This document shows, in pieces, positions 6,436 through 7,231 of a stretch of DNA of 7,231 nucleotides. Positions within the stretch are counted from its first letter, which is position 1, and each line of letters starts with the position of its first letter. Both the position numbers and the translations under genes were made by a program. Below the pieces are notes generated by a model that did no database searches, was not told the origin of the DNA, and saw only the letters and a program-made list of their open reading frames with translations. The stretch comes from JBBQSF01 sp038214085 (GTDB lineage: Bacteria; Bacteroidota; Bacteroidia; Bacteroidales; CG2-30-32-10): contig JBBQSF010000140.1 of NCBI GenBank assembly GCA_038214085.1, positions 1 through 7,231 of the forward strand. The letters run 5' to 3'.

Positions 6436-7231
6436 TTATTTTAAGATATTGTTTTTTAAAGATACTTGAAACGGCTGTGGCTTGTTTTTGTATTTATATT
6501 TCGCTGTATTTTTGTCACCAATTTTTTCAATTTGTCCATTTTCTAATGCAAACTTTAAGTCACGACTTGCAGTTGCAGGTGATATTTCTCTATAATTCAT
6601 CAGATATTCTTTCCTTGTGAAATAATTGTTTTTTACTATTGATTTAAATAAATTAATTCGGTCAATATTTGTTAAACTTACATTCTGAATATTTAATAAT
6701 TCCTCCAGCGACTCAAGAATGATTTCAAGCATAAACTCGATAAATACAGTTGATTCGCCTGTATTATCAGATTTTCCAAGTGATTCGTAATACTGTTCTT
6801 GACGTTCTTTTATTAAAGTTTCAATGGGCAAATATTCAAAAACAGGATATGAGTCTTTTAATAAAAGCGTTTGCCATAATCGGCCCATTCTGCCGTTCCC
6901 ATCAATGAATGGGTGAATAAATTCCATTTCATAATGGAAAACACAACTTTTAATTAACATTAAATCATCGTCATTTTTCAAGTAATTAAATAAGTCATTC
7001 ATTAGAGGTTTAAGCATTTCACTTGGCGGAGCAATATGAGCAACTTCAGAGCCTTTAACAATACCAACCGATTTGCTTCTAAGTCTGCCAGCTGACTCAA
7101 CAAGACCGTTCATTAATATGCCATGAGCTTCACAAAACGATTTAATTTTATATGGATTTAATTTTTCAAGATATTCATACACAGCAATTGCATTTTTAAC
7201 TTCCAAAATGTCTTTTTTAGGGCCAATCACC
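6436..7231 (-). CDS. Fic-family protein (predicted AMP-transferase) with C-terminal winged helix, 5' partial
   Basis: Fic proteins usually transfer AMP from ATP to a hydroxyl side chain of a target protein. The frame runs off the right edge; the GTG at 7230 is just the first usable codon, and homologues carry a further N-terminal region before this point. Numbering from that codon, the full Fic signature HPFIDGNGRMGR lies at 106-117: H106 is the catalytic base, and G111-N112-G113-R114 and R117 contact nucleotide phosphates. The segment GSEVAHIAPP at 60-69 fits the target-docking flap before the core helix bundle. Residues ~188-247 look like a winged helix (FTRKEYLMNYREISPATASRDL fits a recognition helix, then a wing), as in the chromosomal Fic proteins that end in an HTH. 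The regulatory helix with the [S/T]xxxE[G/N] motif is expected upstream and cannot be checked here. The secreted-protein gene follows by 5 bp. Family is very secure; target unknown. Confidence 0.95.
   Translation of the reverse strand, partial: VIGPKKDILEVKNAIAVYEYLEKLNPYKIKSFCEAHGILMNGLVESAGRLRSKSVGIVKGSEVAHIAPPSEMLKPLMNDLFNYLKNDDDLMLIKSCVFHYEMEFIHPFIDGNGRMGRLWQTLLLKDSYPVFEYLPIETLIKERQEQYYESLGKSDNTGESTVFIEFMLEIILESLEELLNIQNVSLTNIDRINLFKSIVKNNYFTRKEYLMNYREISPATASRDLKFALENGQIEKIGDKNTAKYKYKNKPQPFQVSLKNNILK

Noticed and set aside
7228..7230. GTG as the true start of the Fic gene
   Set aside because: It lies at the window edge and Fic proteins of this type have a further N-terminal region, including the inhibitory motif when present; the gene is better treated as truncated by the window.
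1..7231. tRNA or rRNA genes, CRISPR array, insertion sequence, phage genes or a known defence island
   Set aside because: No direct-repeat/spacer pattern, transposase or recombinase motifs, or RNA-gene sequences were found on either strand, and almost all the window is occupied by the seven genes listed.

Overview
The window looks like a chromosomal segment of a member of the Bacteroidota. The pointers are a secreted metalloprotease ending in a type IX secretion (T9SS) C-terminal sorting domain, AT-rich DNA, starts without clear Shine-Dalgarno sequences, and one match to the bacteroidetal -7 promoter element TAnnTTTG. I cannot place it below phylum level.

Layout. Bases 1-2841 (+) hold the 3' part of an M4 (thermolysin-like) metalloprotease gene that is open at the left edge. 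Its stop codon abuts the stop codon of a minus-strand gene (TAA|TTA, no bases between). From there to the right edge every gene is on the minus strand. Read in the direction of transcription, from right to left, they are: a Fic-family protein with a C-terminal winged-helix-like segment (open at the right edge), an unrecognised secreted protein 5 bp later, an 82-bp gap, a threonine aldolase-family PLP enzyme, a 37-bp gap, a PAP2-family membrane phosphatase, a 39-bp gap, a zinc-ribbon/four-helix membrane protein of unknown role, and a small lipoprotein overlapping it by 4 bp (ATGA).

How the genes relate. Two pairs look co-translated or co-transcribed: Fic plus the secreted protein, and the zinc-ribbon membrane protein plus the lipoprotein. 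The aldolase and PAP2 genes look like ordinary housekeeping or envelope genes, with no evident functional link to each other beyond orientation. The Fic/secreted-protein end is visibly AT-richer than most of the window and is the most accessory-like part.

The most distinctive non-gene signal is a strong intrinsic-terminator hairpin for the protease gene, written inside the last codons of the opposing lipoprotein gene. I found no tRNA, rRNA, CRISPR array, insertion sequence or clear defence island. The best candidates for something undescribed are the coupled zinc-ribbon membrane protein/lipoprotein pair and the secreted protein next to Fic; their functions cannot be read from sequence alone.
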